Shown here piece after piece: positions 44,001-55,690 of a DNA stretch of 64,000 nt. The position numbers and the translations under genes were made by a program. Where the stretch lies: assembly GCA_032164245.1 (NCBI GenBank), contig JAVMKO010000001.1, positions 15,413,603-15,477,602 on the forward strand, given 5' to 3'. The stretch is from Sternotherus odoratus (lineage: Eukaryota > Chordata > Testudines > Kinosternidae). The notes beneath the pieces were generated by a model that saw nothing but the letters and a program-made list of their open reading frames with translations, made no database searches and was not told the origin of the DNA. Position 1 is the stretch's first letter. The number at the start of each line of letters is the position of its first letter.

Positions 44001-45815
44001 ACTATAGTCTTACAAGGATCCTTATTTGAGATGTGCTAATGAATACAACTATTAGTAAACATCAACGGGAAATGTAAACTCCCTCTTAAAACACACCATT
44101 TGGTCAACAGTCTTTCAATCTTTGCTGTTAATTTCATCAGTACTGTGCACTTTGTTTAGACAATTGTGCATTCCTTCTCATTATAGAAACCTAGTATTCT
44201 GATAATATGTTCAGAGGAATGTCTACAATGGCTATACCATCATGAACACTGAATGTAGAATCAACGTTTCTCAGTATTGTATCCTTGAATGTGCCCTCAA
44301 TAACTGCTGAATGCTAAAAGTAACTGTTCTCAAATTTTCCTTGATTGTTTTTCAGTTAAATGGCTGATTAATAATAGCCTTCTCTTACCTAAACAGCATA
44401 TTTTGGATACTGACAAATTACTGGTGAGTTTTAGATTCAGTATGACTCAGTTAATTACAGTGATAAAATGTAACTCCTTGAATGGTATTTCAATCAACAA
44501 CAGCACAGTATGCCATCTGTGAAATAATCTTAACACTGATTTTATCTTTCAGTCACATCAAGTACTATTCCATGATTAATTCACTAGTTGTAATCCAAAT
44601 CCCCTTTCAAAAAAAAATATCATAGTCACTTCATTTTAAAAGGTCTGATCCAAATTAGACTGAAATCAATGGAATGACTTCATTAAATTCAGTGGGAGAT
44701 TGTAGAACTTAAAGCATGCAAAGCAGAAACACATTTCTCCCTCCCAGCTCCATCTTATTCAGTCTTTGGCTATAGTATTAAAATTCTGCAGTTTTATCCT
44801 TCCATCAGGTAAAATGCTTTGAAGTTCCTTTTCAGAATTGAAACTGTATTTGCAGTGCACATAAAAGGTGGACAATTCTGTCATCGCAGGTAGAAAATAT
44901 TTTAGCATATATTAACTACACCCTACCCATTATCGTATGTTGATGTAGGTGAGTTAGATACATTCCATGTGATTGAAATCCTTTTTCAAGGGCATCTCCC
45001 CTTTTTATTGATTCCTCCCTGGCTGAGCAGAAAACATTGTAATTAAAGACCTGAATTCAAAAGGCTAATTTCAGTCTGTTGACAAAAATAAACAAATAAA
45101 AAATGGATTGACTCCAGCATTGCACACACAGCATATATTTAAACAGCCAGGGTAGGAAGTAACCCCACTGATAACTACAGTATGTGGTCTGCTGAGAAGT
45201 TCTTATAGTCTGGGACTTAAGAACTGGAATGTAAACCAATCTTTCATCTTAAAATAAATGCACACTTGTATATACCATCAATCTTTTCTAAACGCACATA
45301 CTATTTTCAGAGTGTTTGCATCATCACACTGGAGTTGTGCACACACATCTGGCAAAAGCTATGTTCAGTCTCTGTATAGATAAGTGCAAACATAAGACTT
45401 TTTGTTTGCAGTTCTGTGTGGATTAGAATAGCATTTTTATGTACAACAAAATTTTCCTCTTCATCCGGTCCTCGGTGGCTAAAGTGTACACACAGCATAA
45501 GTACGCCCATTGCAGATGGTGTTAATTGGTAATCTTGTTTAATAGTTGTTGTCTGAAATTAGCTGTTCTCTGAACCAGTTCCAGACCAGTTAGCTACTTT
45601 TACTGCACCTACTTATGCAATTGAAACTTCCTTGTATCCCATCAGCTGGCATAGCGTAGGAGTTCCGGATAGATAATGAAGCAGATATGGGGAGAAGGTG
45701 ACATATTAGACACAGGGAGCTGAAGTTAGAGGACCTAATGTATAGCTTTGTTGGGACAGGTTGTGGGGGGTGATTTGCTCAAACCAGCACTGAATGGTGT
45801 TACATGAGAAATAAA
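41079..45815. other. long interval with no recognisable transposon
   Basis: About 4.7 kb in which I see no CR1, MITE, LTR or Penelope ends, and no exon with a known domain. It contains AT-rich segments with TAATTA-type words, for example GCATGCTAATTAACCTTTGG at 42714-42733 and GTCAAAGGTTCAGC at 42769-42782. A 105-codon frame at 41217-41534 has no recognisable domain. Given the repeat density on both sides, the gap may reflect selection against insertion. That is inference. Confidence 0.45.
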
Positions 45816-45820
45816 CAATC

Positions 45821-45921
45821 TCACAAAAGCTTATGCTGAAATAAACTGTTTAGTCTCTAAGGTGCTACAAAGTCTTCCTCGTCTTATTTACGGATACAGA
45901 CTAACACGACTGCTAATCTTA
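45821..45921 (+). mobile_element. Penelope-like tail fragment
   Basis: CACAAAAGCTTATGCTGAAA, TTTAGTCTCTAAGGTGCTAC and GATACAGACTAACACGACTG are the last ~100 bp of the same module as at 6300-6380. The duplication at its borders is not clear. Confidence 0.7.
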
Positions 45922-46929
45922 AATGTTCATCTGAAACTTCAGACTCCAAAACTTAGTAAAGGAAGTATCATATACATTGTAACTTTCGCCCCCATTTCCC
46001 TGGTCCTGCTCATGCCTTCTGCCACCACAAATTACAGCCCTGAGCAATCTTTTTTTAGCCAGTGTTAGGGCTGACACATTTTATAACATATGACTTTCCA
46101 GCCAGTGAAGCAAAAATCATATCACAAGCTCACACTTTGGTTATGCCAGGCCTCAGCTGAAAAACTAGAGTTACATGCATACACTTCATTGACAATGAGG
46201 CCACATGCCATGAAACAAATTCCCTTTTGCAGGTTTTATCTCTGTCCCATGGGGCAATGTAGCCTAATCTATAGCAGATCCAGAAATATTTTCCCTAGTG
46301 AGTAGCCCCATTAACTTCAGGAAGGGTTGTAGGATTTGGTTTAGGTCTCCAGTGTCTTCAGTGTCACAAATCACTGTGGTGTCCCGGGTCCTTTATTTTA
46401 ATCTCTGATTTAGCTAAAATTTAAAATTTACAGCTCCCTTTTAACTATGCACTGGGTGAAGTTTGTGGAGGCTTATACCAGCAAGAGAATGGAATCTGTT
46501 CTGTTGACCTACTCCTTTGGAAGCTAATTTGCGTAACTTCCACTTCTAGCAAGCCTGCTCCCATGATGATTCTTGGGTCACTATGGGTGAAATTCACCCA
46601 TACATGGAGTGCTCCCAAATGACCCTTGGCACTGCTTAATCCAGCTATTGATTGTTTGAGACGGGCAATCAAAGGAAACTAGCAGTGAAAGGGAGTTTCA
46701 CTAGGAGCTCTCTGCTGCCCTCAAGTCAGCCAGGCTGTGAGGCAGGTGTGGGGGCAGGCCAGGAAATGAGGGATAGGAGACTGAAAATCCATTGCCTCGC
46801 ATATGAGATTAAGAGAAGCCATTTAAGACTATTAGCTGGAGTTATGATAAGTGTGCACTGCAGTCCTGACTGTAGCCTGCAAGTTGAGGAGTTTCTTTGC
46901 ATCCTTTTTGAACCCTTGCTTAGTGATAG
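45922..46929. other. no recognisable feature
   Basis: Nothing identified. Small frames only. Confidence 0.35.
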
Positions 46930-47100
46930 TCACAAAGGCTGATCACTCTGGTTTTGTGGAGAAGTTGAGGACTTCAGCAATTCAGCAAGAGGTTAGGGGA
47001 CTATTACAGGAGTGTGTGGGTGAGGTTCTATGGCCTGTGAGGTGCAGGAGGTCAGACTAGATGACCACAATGGTCCCTTCTGACTTTAAAGTCTGTGAGA
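46930..47100 (+). mobile_element. CR1 LINE 3' end fragment
   Basis: Ends CTAGATGACCACAATGGTCC followed by CTTCTGACTTTAAAGTCTGTGAG, the CR1 3' terminus in sense orientation. Upstream is 3' UTR with a bit of frame end. Confidence 0.75.
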
Positions 47101-49610
47101 GGTGTGTATCACCCACTGTGCATTAGACATGAATGTCTGAACTACTATGCCAGATCTGGGAATACTGAATGTCGGGGATCTTAACTAATCCATTAAAAGT
47201 AATTAGCAAAACTCAAGATAACACAGTCCATCTCAGGCACTTGTGCCTTGGCTTTGGAAACACCTATAGGGGGTTAGATCTTCAAGTGTTCTGCACCTAC
47301 AATCAGGGCCAGATTTTCAAAAAGCTCAGTACATTGGAATCTGCCTCTCAGCAGCTGAACTTTCTCACCTCCCGCTGATGTCAATGGTTATGAAGGAGCA
47401 AGTATGTCTTTGCACCAGGCCCTAATGGCCTACAAATCTTCCTTTTTAAAAATTGCTTCATTTTCAAGTTAAAAACCTGTAAACTATTCCCAGACCAGTA
47501 GGATTCAGTGATATTTCATGTCCCTGTAACAAAATTAAACTTTAGGAACGTGCAATTCTTTCTAATCCTTTCCTAAGCTAAAATGCCTTAAACTGCATCT
47601 GAGCCCACAACAGACTCTTAACAGCAAGGTTATAAACACCTGAAAAACAGGTTTATAAAGGACAGGCTTTCAGACACAGGCTTACAAGAATAATAACAGG
47701 TGTCATTATGTTGGACAAGTTGCTGATGCAGATAAGAGACCGGTTAAGTATTTTCTAATCTGGATACATGCCGGTATTTTAAAATCAGTTTCTGTGGGGT
47801 ATTTTGGTTGTCAGTAAGTGAAATATCATATGGATTTGCCCCCATCTGGCCATATAAAAACCCCTATGTGAACATTTTTCCCCCTGATGCCTTTCCACTT
47901 ATTCACAGCCTCATTATCTACAAATACAGCTTGCATTTCCTTAAGCTTTAGGACAGTGCTAATAATATCTATACTGAAGAGAGCTCAAAAGAACAGCCAG
48001 CTCCTTCCATCCACATGATTTCATAAACTGCATTCATTTGCCATTTGCTCAATACCTACAGTTGTCTGATTGGTCAGTATAATACCTCTCCACAGCGGGT
48101 CTGCCAAGAAAACCACCCCTACTAAATTTTAGTAAAGAAACCTTTAATCTTTCAGTTAGTGTGTACACAAGCACATGATGTTGCTACTGTTTAATTGGTA
48201 GGAATCTTGAGTGGTGAACAGCTTGGCAATGAAAAATTGTATTTTTCTCATCTTCCCCCATAATGATCTTTAATATGTCAGGCCTGGACATGAAGCTAAT
48301 CATCAGTCTTACAAGAGTGATAGTCATCAGTCTCACAGCAGACACTGAAAATGGCCTCCTCTCTTTTAATTATTTAACTAGGGTCAGGCTGCTCTGCGGC
48401 CACATTCCTGAAATTCAAAGCTTTCTTCTGTGGTCCCTGAGTAACTTAAAATATTCTCTAGCACTTCATTTTTAGAGAAGCAAACTTGCATCATAATAAG
48501 CACTTATAATCGCATGGAAATCATTGTACATCACTCCTCCTATACTGTTAAAGACCCTGATCCTTCAATCTAATTCACTCAGCTAAAACCTTCTTGCTTG
48601 CACAGAGCACCATTTGAACTCAGTAAAGATCTGCCTGTGCAGATCTGACTGCAGGATGACGGCTTTAGATTTCCAGTTCTGTCACCGATATTGATCCTGA
48701 CATAAGGGTCATCATAAAGAGCCCTGGTGGTGTGAAATGTAGTAGACTTTGGAGGGGCAGCATTAATTTATCTGCTGTCTCTCTTAGCACTGTGGAACGC
48801 CTCCTCATAAGGTCTGAAGCACAGCAGGAGAGTTAATGAGAGACTGGCTCCTGTAGCAACTGTTGGGGGCAGGGCAGTTAGCGTGGGTGCACCCGCCAAG
48901 CACTTTTTGTCCTCTTGGTCTACATGGATCTCAGGAGTTCTGCTGGTTCTGAGCACTGCGTCTCTCTCCCCACCTCTGGGTGGAATAAAATGATGGAAGC
49001 TTTTGGAAGACATCTATGTAGGGCATCATAAAGCCTTGGATTTTTTTGATTGCTCATTATAACTCTTTTGCATCACCATTTCCTATTGCAAAACCCTAGT
49101 TGCTGTGTTGAACACTTTTAATTCCACATTATGTCCGGCGCAGGCTCTGCCAACCAGCGTAGTGGTTTCTTGTGTTTGTTTATTTGGTTTTCTGTGGTTG
49201 TGACTTAGACGTACGTGTTTACAGATCTCAGTTTTTGAAACCTATTATTTGAAAATTGTTTCTAGTGAATGCAGTGCTCCTGGAAATGGGTGAAAAGATG
49301 GGCCTGGAGATGGAAATCTTCATTTCTCCACAGACAAGAAACCGCATAGCAGCAGCGTAAGTTTTCTCACACAACCTCCATTTTATAATCTAGATTGACC
49401 ACCGATGAGATGAGAGAGGGTATCTTTATGTCTATTCAGTACAGCCTTCCTACTAAGGCTGACAAGGTTTTAACAGTAGTGGTGGCTTATTTCCGTAAGC
49501 AGGCCCCCATTTATATATTGTCTGTGTTCAGCAATTGCTCATTGGGAACTGAGGTAAATCCATCATCTCCTTTTACACTGACCACGTTCATAATGAGTTC
49601 TCGTGATTGT
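47101..49610. other. mostly unique sequence with an old repeat scrap near 47290-47390
   Basis: CAGGGCCAGATTTTCAAAAAG belongs to an old amniote repeat. Nothing coding is recognised in the remaining ~2.4 kb. Confidence 0.35.
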
Positions 49611-49614
49611 TGAC

Positions 49615-51190
49615 CAGGGCTGGATTTGAACACGTGACCTGTGGTATGCCACACCTTGAATGCTGCACCTAGTTCTGGTTCCCCTATCACAAAAAGAAGA
49701 TGGGTCCAGAGGAGTTCTGCACCGTGCTAATGATGTGGGAAAAGCTGAAGTACTCAATCCCTTTTTTACCTCAGTCTTCACAGACAAGGTCAGCTCCCAG
49801 ACTGCTGCATTGGGAAGCACAGTGTGGAGAGGAGGTGAGCAGCCCTCGGTGCTGAAAGAACAGGTTATGAACTACTTAGAAAAGATGGACATGCACAGAT
49901 CTATGGGGCTGGATCTAATGCATCTGAGAGTGCTGAGGGAATTGGCTGATGTGATTGCAGAGGCATTGGCCATTATCTTTGAAAACTCATGGCCATTGGG
50001 GAGGTCCCAGATGACTGGAAAAAGGAAAATGTGGTGCCCATCTTTAAAAAAGGGAAGAAAGAGAATTCAGGGAACTACAGACTGGCCAGCCTCAACTCAG
50101 TCTCTGGAAAAATCATGGAGCAGGTCCTTAAAGAATCCATTTTGAATCACTTGAAGGAGAGGAAGGTGATAAGGAACAGTCAACATGAATTCACCAAGGG
50201 CAAGTCATGCCTGACCGACCTGATTGCTTTTTATGATGAGATCACTGACTCTGTGGATATGGGGAAAGCGGTGGATGTCTGGAGGATAGGAATAGGATCC
50301 AGAGTGACCGAGACAAATTAGAGGATTGGGCCAAAAGAAATCTGATAAGGTTCAACAAGGACAAATGCAGAGTCCTTCACTTAGGACAGAAGAGTCCCAT
50401 GCATTGCTACAGGTGGGGGACTGACTGGCTAAGTGGCAGTTCTTCAGAAAAGGACCTGGGGATTACAGTGGATGAGAAGCTGGGTATGAGTCAACAGTGT
50501 GCCCTTGTTGCCAAGAAGGCCATTGGCATATTGGGCTGGATTAGTAGGAGCACTGCCAAAAGATCGAGGGAAGTGATTATTCCCCTCTATTTAGCACTGG
50601 TGAGGCCACATTTGGAGTATTGAATCCAATTTTGGGCCCTCCTACTACAGAAAGGATGTGGACAAATTGGAGAGAGTCCAGCGGAGGTCAACAAAAATTA
50701 TTAGAGTGCTTTATTATTTTTTTTATTATATTATTTTATTATTTATTATTATTAGAGTGCTGAGGCACATGACTTACAAGGAAAGGCTGAGGGAGCTAGG
50801 TTTCTTTAGTCTTCAGAAGAGAAGAATGATGGGGGATTTGATAGCATAGCAGCCTTCAACTACCTGAAGGGGAATTCTAAAGAGTATGGAGCTAGGCTAT
50901 CCTCTGTGGTGGCAGATGACGGAACAAGGAGCAATGTTCTCAAGTTGCAGTGGGGGAGGTCTAGGTTACATATTAGGAAAACCTATTTCACTAGGAGGGT
51001 GGTGAAGCACTGGAATAGGTTACCTAAGGAGGTGGTGGGATGTCTACCCTGAGCGGTTTTTAAGGCCCAGCTTGATAAACCCCTGGCTGAGATGATTTAG
51101 TTGGGGTTGGTCCTGCTCTGAGCAGGGGGTTGGACTAGATGTCCTTCTGAGGTCTCTTCCAAACCTAATCTTCTATGGTTCTATGATTAC
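49615..51190 (+). mobile_element. internally deleted CR1 LINE
   Basis: Sense CR1 with a short foreign CR1 piece at the front (49640-49690, CACACCTTGAATGCTGCACC). The main copy then runs from about 49700. Frames show FFTSVFTDKVSSQTAALGST, then VPDDWKKENVVPIFKKGKKE, NSQHEFTKGKSCLTDLIAFY and later RPHLEY and [15 protein letters not shown]. At about 50278 the sequence jumps from the FYDEITDSVD region to the segment after the FADD motif (RIGIGSRVTETN), so roughly 400 bp of the palm is missing. The 3' UTR (GACTAGATGTCCTTCTGAGG) and octamer tail TTCTATGGTTCTATGATT end it. Confidence 0.85.
50697..50761. repeat. AT-rich insert with 14-bp flanking duplication
   Basis: ATTATTAGAGTGCT occurs at 50697-50710 and exactly again at 50748-50761. 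Between them are 37 bp of only A and T (mostly TTATT words). It interrupts the CR1 copy. Either a short AT insertion with target duplication or slippage would explain it. Confidence 0.75.
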
Positions 51191-51234
51191 TGGGGATGGG
51201 GTCATGTTCCTACTTGGCCCCTATTGTGCATGCC

Positions 51235-51645
51235 CCTCCCTTCACATAACACAAGAACCAGGGGTCACACAATGAAATTAATAGGCCACAAGTTTAAAAC
51301 AAACATAAGTAGTTCTTCATACAGCACACAGTCAGCCTGTGGAACTCATTGCCGGGGGATATTGTGAAGGCCAAAAGTATAAATGATTCAAAAAAGATAT
51401 ATTCATGGAGGATAGGTCCATCCATGGCTATTAACCAAAATAGTCAGGGATACAAACCCATGCTCTGGGTGTCCCTAAACCTCCGACTTACCAGAAGCTG
51501 GGATTGGACCACCAGGGATGGACCACTCGACAATTCAGTCCCTCTGAAGCATCAACCCAGCCACTGTTGGAAGACAGGATACTGGCTAAGTGGACCATTG
51601 GTCTAACACAGTATGTCCATCCCTGTGTTCTAATGATCTAACAGT
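51235..51645 (+). mobile_element. CR1 LINE 3' end, third subfamily
   Basis: Starts with decayed frame sequence (CCAGGGGTCACACAATGAAA, CTGTGGAACTCATTGCCGGG). It continues into a distinct 3' UTR (ACTGGCTAAGTGGACCATTG) and ends CTGTGTTCTAATGATCT, the octamer-like tail. It is diverged from the copies at 26445 and 51190. Confidence 0.8.
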
Positions 51646-51689
51646 GACCAGCTACATGCCCAATTACTGATACCCTAAACACCATCTCA

Positions 51690-51962
51690 TGACAGAACAA
51701 GGAGTAATGGTCTCAAGTTGCAGTGGGGAAGGTTTAGGTTGGATATTAGGAAAAAACTTTTTTCACTAGGAGGGCGATGAAGCACTGGAATTGGTTACCT
51801 AGGGAGGTGGTAGAATCCTTAGAGGTTTTTAAGGTCAGACTTGACAAAGCCCTGGATGAAATGATTTAGTTGGGAATTGGTCCTGCTTTGAGCAGGGGGT
51901 TGGACTAGATGACCTCCTGAGGTCCCTTCCTACCCTGATATTCTATGATCCTATGATCCTCT
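51690..51962 (+). mobile_element. CR1 LINE 3' end
   Basis: CAGAACAAGGAGTAATGGTC and TTGCAGTGGGGAAGGTTTAG begin in the end of the ORF. GACTAGATGACCTCCTGAGG and TATTCTATGATCCTATGATC are the 3' end and its octamer repeats. It belongs to the same subfamily as the CR1 at 49615-51190. Confidence 0.9.
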
Positions 51963-52445
51963 AGATTTGCTAATTTCTCTTATCTTAAAATTATGCTCTT
52001 TATATTCACTAAAAACAGTATAGCCATTGACTACAGCAATCTGTTTTAAAACTTTCTAGGGTCACAAACTGATTTCCAGCATATTTCATCTCTCATGATA
52101 GAAGATGAATGTTCAGTGCTTTCAAGTTTATTTGATTGAAGATAGAACTGCTCTTGCAGATTTCCTTTGTGGTTTTAGCATACATTTATTATTTTTAATT
52201 GGTTGTCTTAAATGCAAGTATCAGGTGAATGTTGTAACCCCAGTTGCTGGCTGCTCCTTAAATCAAGATACTCTTACAAAGTACATAACTATGGGTTTTA
52301 TTGCACATGTCTGCTGCACTGAATGAGTATTCTCACAGCGCCAACTAAACTGCTCAGGCATCTGCAGGGGATATCCCCAGGACACGACTGCACATCTCCT
52401 ACCTGTCATATTATCCTCTATTCCAGACTGCCCTTATGTGTGTTC
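51963..52445. other. no recognisable feature
   Basis: Unique-looking interval. Confidence 0.35.
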
Positions 52446-52602
52446 TGACCCATTTTGGGGTCCTGACACACAGTCTGAGAACTGCTAGTCTATCATGACA
52501 GGTTTAAATATGGGTTGAACTCAAAAAGTTCAACCCATATTTAAATCTGTCATGCTAGACCAGCAGTTCTCAGACTGTGTATTGGGACCCCAAAGTGGGT
52601 CA
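52446..52602. repeat. 76-bp-arm palindrome (imperfect inverted repeat)
   Basis: The left arm 52446-52521 and the right arm 52527-52602 are near-perfect reverse complements around a 5-bp spacer CAAAA. The centre reads GGGTTGAACT CAAAA AGTTCAACCC. The right arm runs from host flank (ATGCTAGAC) into the first ~42 bp of the hAT element at 52561, so the left arm duplicates host plus transposon sequence in inverted orientation. Mismatches are few. It can form a hairpin or cruciform. Confidence 0.9.
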
Positions 52603-53085
52603 TGACTCTATTTTAATGGAGGTCCGCTGGGCTGGCATTAGACTTGCTGGGGCCCACAGCCAGGGGTGGCTCTACGGTTTTTGCCACCCGAAGGGTTGCA
52701 GTCAGGCAGCCTTCGATGGCACGCCTGCGGGAGATCCACTGATCCCGCGGCTTCAGCTACCTGCCGCCAAAATGCCGCCAAATCTGCGGGACCAGCGGAC
52801 CCTCACTGGCCACCCCTTGTGGCTTGCCACCCCAGGCACGCACTTGCTGGAGTCACCCCTGCCCACCGCCAAAGCCTGAGCTCCACCGCCAAACGGCTCC
52901 AGCCCCAGCCAGGGGGGCTTTGGCTTCAGCTTCAGCCCTAGGCGGTGGGGCTCAGGTTTCCTTGGGTGTCTGTTTTGTCCCCCCACCCGGGGCGGTTGGG
53001 CTTTGGCTTCGGTTCCTCACTTGGGATCATGTCGTAATTTTTGCTGTTAGAAAGGGGAAGCAGTGCAATGAAGTTGAGAACCGAT
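52561..53085. mobile_element. hAT element (CAGTGGTTCTCA family) with nested hAT
   Basis: Starts CAGCAGTTCTCAGACTGTGT and contains GGGACCCCAAAGTGGGTCA. It ends in the typical GTAATTTTTGCTGTTAGAAA then CAATGAAGTTGAGAACC. The interior is GC-rich with repeated GCTTTGG/GGGGCT words. It is interrupted at 52661-52861 by another hAT. The flank duplication is not clear, perhaps because of the inverted duplication at its left end. Confidence 0.65.
52653..52869. mobile_element. nested hAT MITE with 8-bp target duplication
   Basis: The 201-bp element (52661-52861) begins CAGGGGTGGCTCTAC and ends GGAGTCACCCCTG, an inverted pair. The flanks CCCACAGC (52653-52660) and CCCACCGC (52862-52869) match at 7 of 8 bases. 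The core, GCACGCCTGCGGGAGATCCA and GACCAGCGGACCCTC, matches the family of the MITE at 34338-34602. Confidence 0.75.
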
Positions 53086-53628
53086 TAATCTGTGTCATAT
53101 TCCAGTATAAACATACTAACAGCTTAAAACGTTGCTATGGAACAGGGCTATATTTCTGTTGTAGCTATTGCTTTTTACAGCTAATTTGCAGTTTTACCCT
53201 TTTCCATTTGCACAGATTGCCTTTGAAAGGTGAAGTCTTCTTGTTATAGAAATGATTGTACCAAACTAGATCAAGGTCTGGAAAGATCAAATGTCCCAAC
53301 TGTGCTGGATAACTAGTCCTCTTCACTCTCACATGTAACTCTCACTAATGTTTATGGGTAAGGCATGCCCTTTGAAGGGAAAATATACACATCGCACTTC
53401 ACATTTTAAAGCACTCATGGTGTATTTTGGACACATGCGAGATAAGTAGAATGACACAAATACACATAGTTAATGAGGTATCAATATATAAAGTACTTGT
53501 CCCTCCCCACTAAACAGAAGCTATTAACAGTTGCATTTAATTTGGATTTCAGGACAATATTTAGACTTGAATTCAAATATGAGTATACCCTAGCTGTCAG
53601 CCTCTCCTTTCCCATTGTGCTAAAAATA
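53086..53628. other. no recognisable feature
   Basis: Unique-looking interval. Confidence 0.35.
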
Positions 53629-53765
53629 GAGCTGCTTGGAAAACGGTGGTGAGTTTTAGGTTTTGGTTTTTAACAGACATTTTTTTGAGAATGTTTGAAA
53701 TTATGGAAATGTTTTCCCAAAATATTATGTGAAAAATGTTTAAGAAACTTAACCCTCCACACCTT
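53629..53765. mobile_element. AGAGCTGG-type MITE fragment
   Basis: AGAGCTGCTTGGAAAACGG at the left resembles the termini of the element at 15923-16335, followed by typical AAATTATGGAAATGTTTTCC words. Only one end is recognisable. Confidence 0.4.
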
Positions 53766-54234
53766 TAAAATACTCATTTTGCAGTCATCTGATCTGTCCT
53801 CTTGACTCCCCTATCTTTCCAGTTTTAAAACAGGGTTGGCGAGATGGGAGAACAAAACAAGTGTGTTTACTTTTTGCCAAAAAACCTTAAATTGATCATT
53901 GGTGAGAGTTACACACGCATACAGAAGGAGACTAATTATCCAGTACCCATGGAGCCATATAGTCTTATAGCTTTAGATCTATTATTCTTACCATGAACCA
54001 CAGTTTAGAAAAAGGCAATCTTTGGTAAAAATGTGCCCGAACAAATAATCTTAGTAAGTTGTAGCTGAAAATTAAGCCCAGCTCTGATCAGTCTGGGTGG
54101 GGGCTGGTCATACATTTATCATCATACTCAAATTATTAATGTAACCAACCAGTAATGTGGTTGTTCTTTTCATGGACATGTGGAGTAAACCAATCAATAT
54201 TGACAAGTAGACTAATAATAATTGTACCCATCTC
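53766..54234. other. no recognisable feature
   Basis: Nothing identified. Confidence 0.3.
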
Positions 54235-54345
54235 TTATATAACCCTCTTCATCAGTATATCTCAAAGCACTTTACAAAGGTGGATAGTGTTGTATTCCCC
54301 ATACTATAGATGGGGAAACCGAGGCACAAATGATGAATGCATGGA
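54235..54345 (-). repeat. ancient MIR-like SINE/LINE tail, antisense
   Basis: TATATCTCAAAGCACTTTAC and GATGGGGAAACCGAGGCAC are the antisense core of the same old family as 35240-35458. Confidence 0.6.
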
Positions 54346-54779
54346 AACTGGCAGAGTCTGCTGAATGACCCCAGAAATGTCTTTCTCAGAAAACTTTCCA
54401 TAAGTTTCAATGTTCTTTTGCTATTCCAAACAGGTGGAAATCTGACTTACCTTTCCTAGTGGATATAGTGTTCTGTTGAGTTGCAACAGACTCAAAGAAA
54501 GTCTGATGCAAAATACCAAGCTGCATCAAAAAACAACCTTATTTGTCTGTCATACTCATATCAATATGGCAATTTCATTCAATGTGGAATAAAAGATCAG
54601 GCTCTTGGTTTACTTGAGCACCTAAAACTGCAATCGAAATAAACAAGTGATTGGGTACAAGGAATGGCCCCATAACTAAATCATCGGACATGTGCCTAGA
54701 TGTCCTGGTGATAAAGTTAGAGATGTGTAATGCTTCATTCTGCATAGGAAGATGCCCCCACCCCTACTATACATGGAGG
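54346..54779. other. no recognisable feature
   Basis: Nothing identified. Confidence 0.3.
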
Positions 54780-55075
54780 TTATGTCTACACAGCAGCTCG
54801 GAGGTGTAATTTGCAGTTCAGGTAGAGGCACACATAGTAGTTCTGCTTGAGCGAGCATGCTGAGTAAAATAGCAGTGTGGCAGTAGCAACTCAGGCTAGC
54901 TGCTTGAGTATAATCCCATCTGATCCTAGATGTGTACATGGGTGGCTAGGCCAGGCGGTTGTCCACGTGGCCATGCTGCTATTTTTAGCATGTTAGCCCA
55001 ATGAGAGCTAGCACACGTATGTCCATGTGAACTGCATATTACACCTCCCAGGTGTGGTCTTGACACACCCATAGG
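54780..55075. mobile_element. MITE with TGTCTACAC-type ends
   Basis: The left GTTATGTCTACACAGCAGCT followed by CGGAGGTGTAATT and the right ATTACACCTCCCAGGTGTGG are inverted versions of each other. The interior has TAAAATAGCAGTGTGG and its partner CATGCTGCTATTTTTAGCA. No transposase. Boundaries are approximate. Confidence 0.6.
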
Positions 55076-55194
55076 GAACCCCCAAGTTAAACTATGAGTC
55101 CAATATTGAGGGAACTGTGTTTCTGCGGATATCTTGGTTTCTGTTGTAGCTAAAACTGCACATAGTACACTTGAGTGTTGGTAACACAGTGGAG

Positions 55195-55690
55195 CTGTAG
55201 CACAGTGGTTTGCCCCTTAGGGGTTGGAGGCCTGGGGCCAGCCAATCCTGTGCCCTGTTAACAGCCTGGATGGGGCCTGATGGAGGACAGAGGATTCCCT
55301 TATAAACGGGGGAAGCTCAGGACCCTGCAGGGAGTGAGAGGTTCCTGAAGGAAAGACCCAAGACTTGGGGAGTTGAGTAGTCAGATCCAGTAGGCTGAAC
55401 TCCAGCCAGACAAATCTGGGAGTGATTGTGATAGGAGCTAGCTCTGGGAAGGAGGGCTGGGAACACATCCCTCAGCCCACACCGGTTTCCGCAGCCCTCA
55501 TTGGCCTGGAATGGCAAACCGTGGGTCGCGTCCAGTGGGAGTTGCAATTGGCCGAACCTGAGGTAAACAAACCACCCTGGCCCGCAAGCGGATTTCCCTG
55601 ATGGGCCACATGATCCCTGCTGTAGTGTGACCATGACCACGAGGGGGGCAATTTTACTGCAGAGAGAAGTGGGCACCACTCAGTGGATTT
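55195..55690 (+). mobile_element. possible LTR fragment joined to a hAT-like fragment
   Basis: CCCTTATAAACGGGGG near 55299-55314 is a TATA-like box in a purine-rich, LTR-like context (55195-55480). From 55488, TCCGCAGCCCTCATTGGCCT and GGTAAACAAACCACCCTGGC match the interior of a common turtle hAT MITE. The two pieces are probably separate insertions. Overlapping minus-strand frames of 83-120 codons are not genes. Confidence 0.4.

Noticed and set aside
45270..45520. Possible inverted repeat around 45.3 kb
   Set aside because: Words such as TTTGCA and GCACAC recur, but no consistent arms can be aligned by eye.
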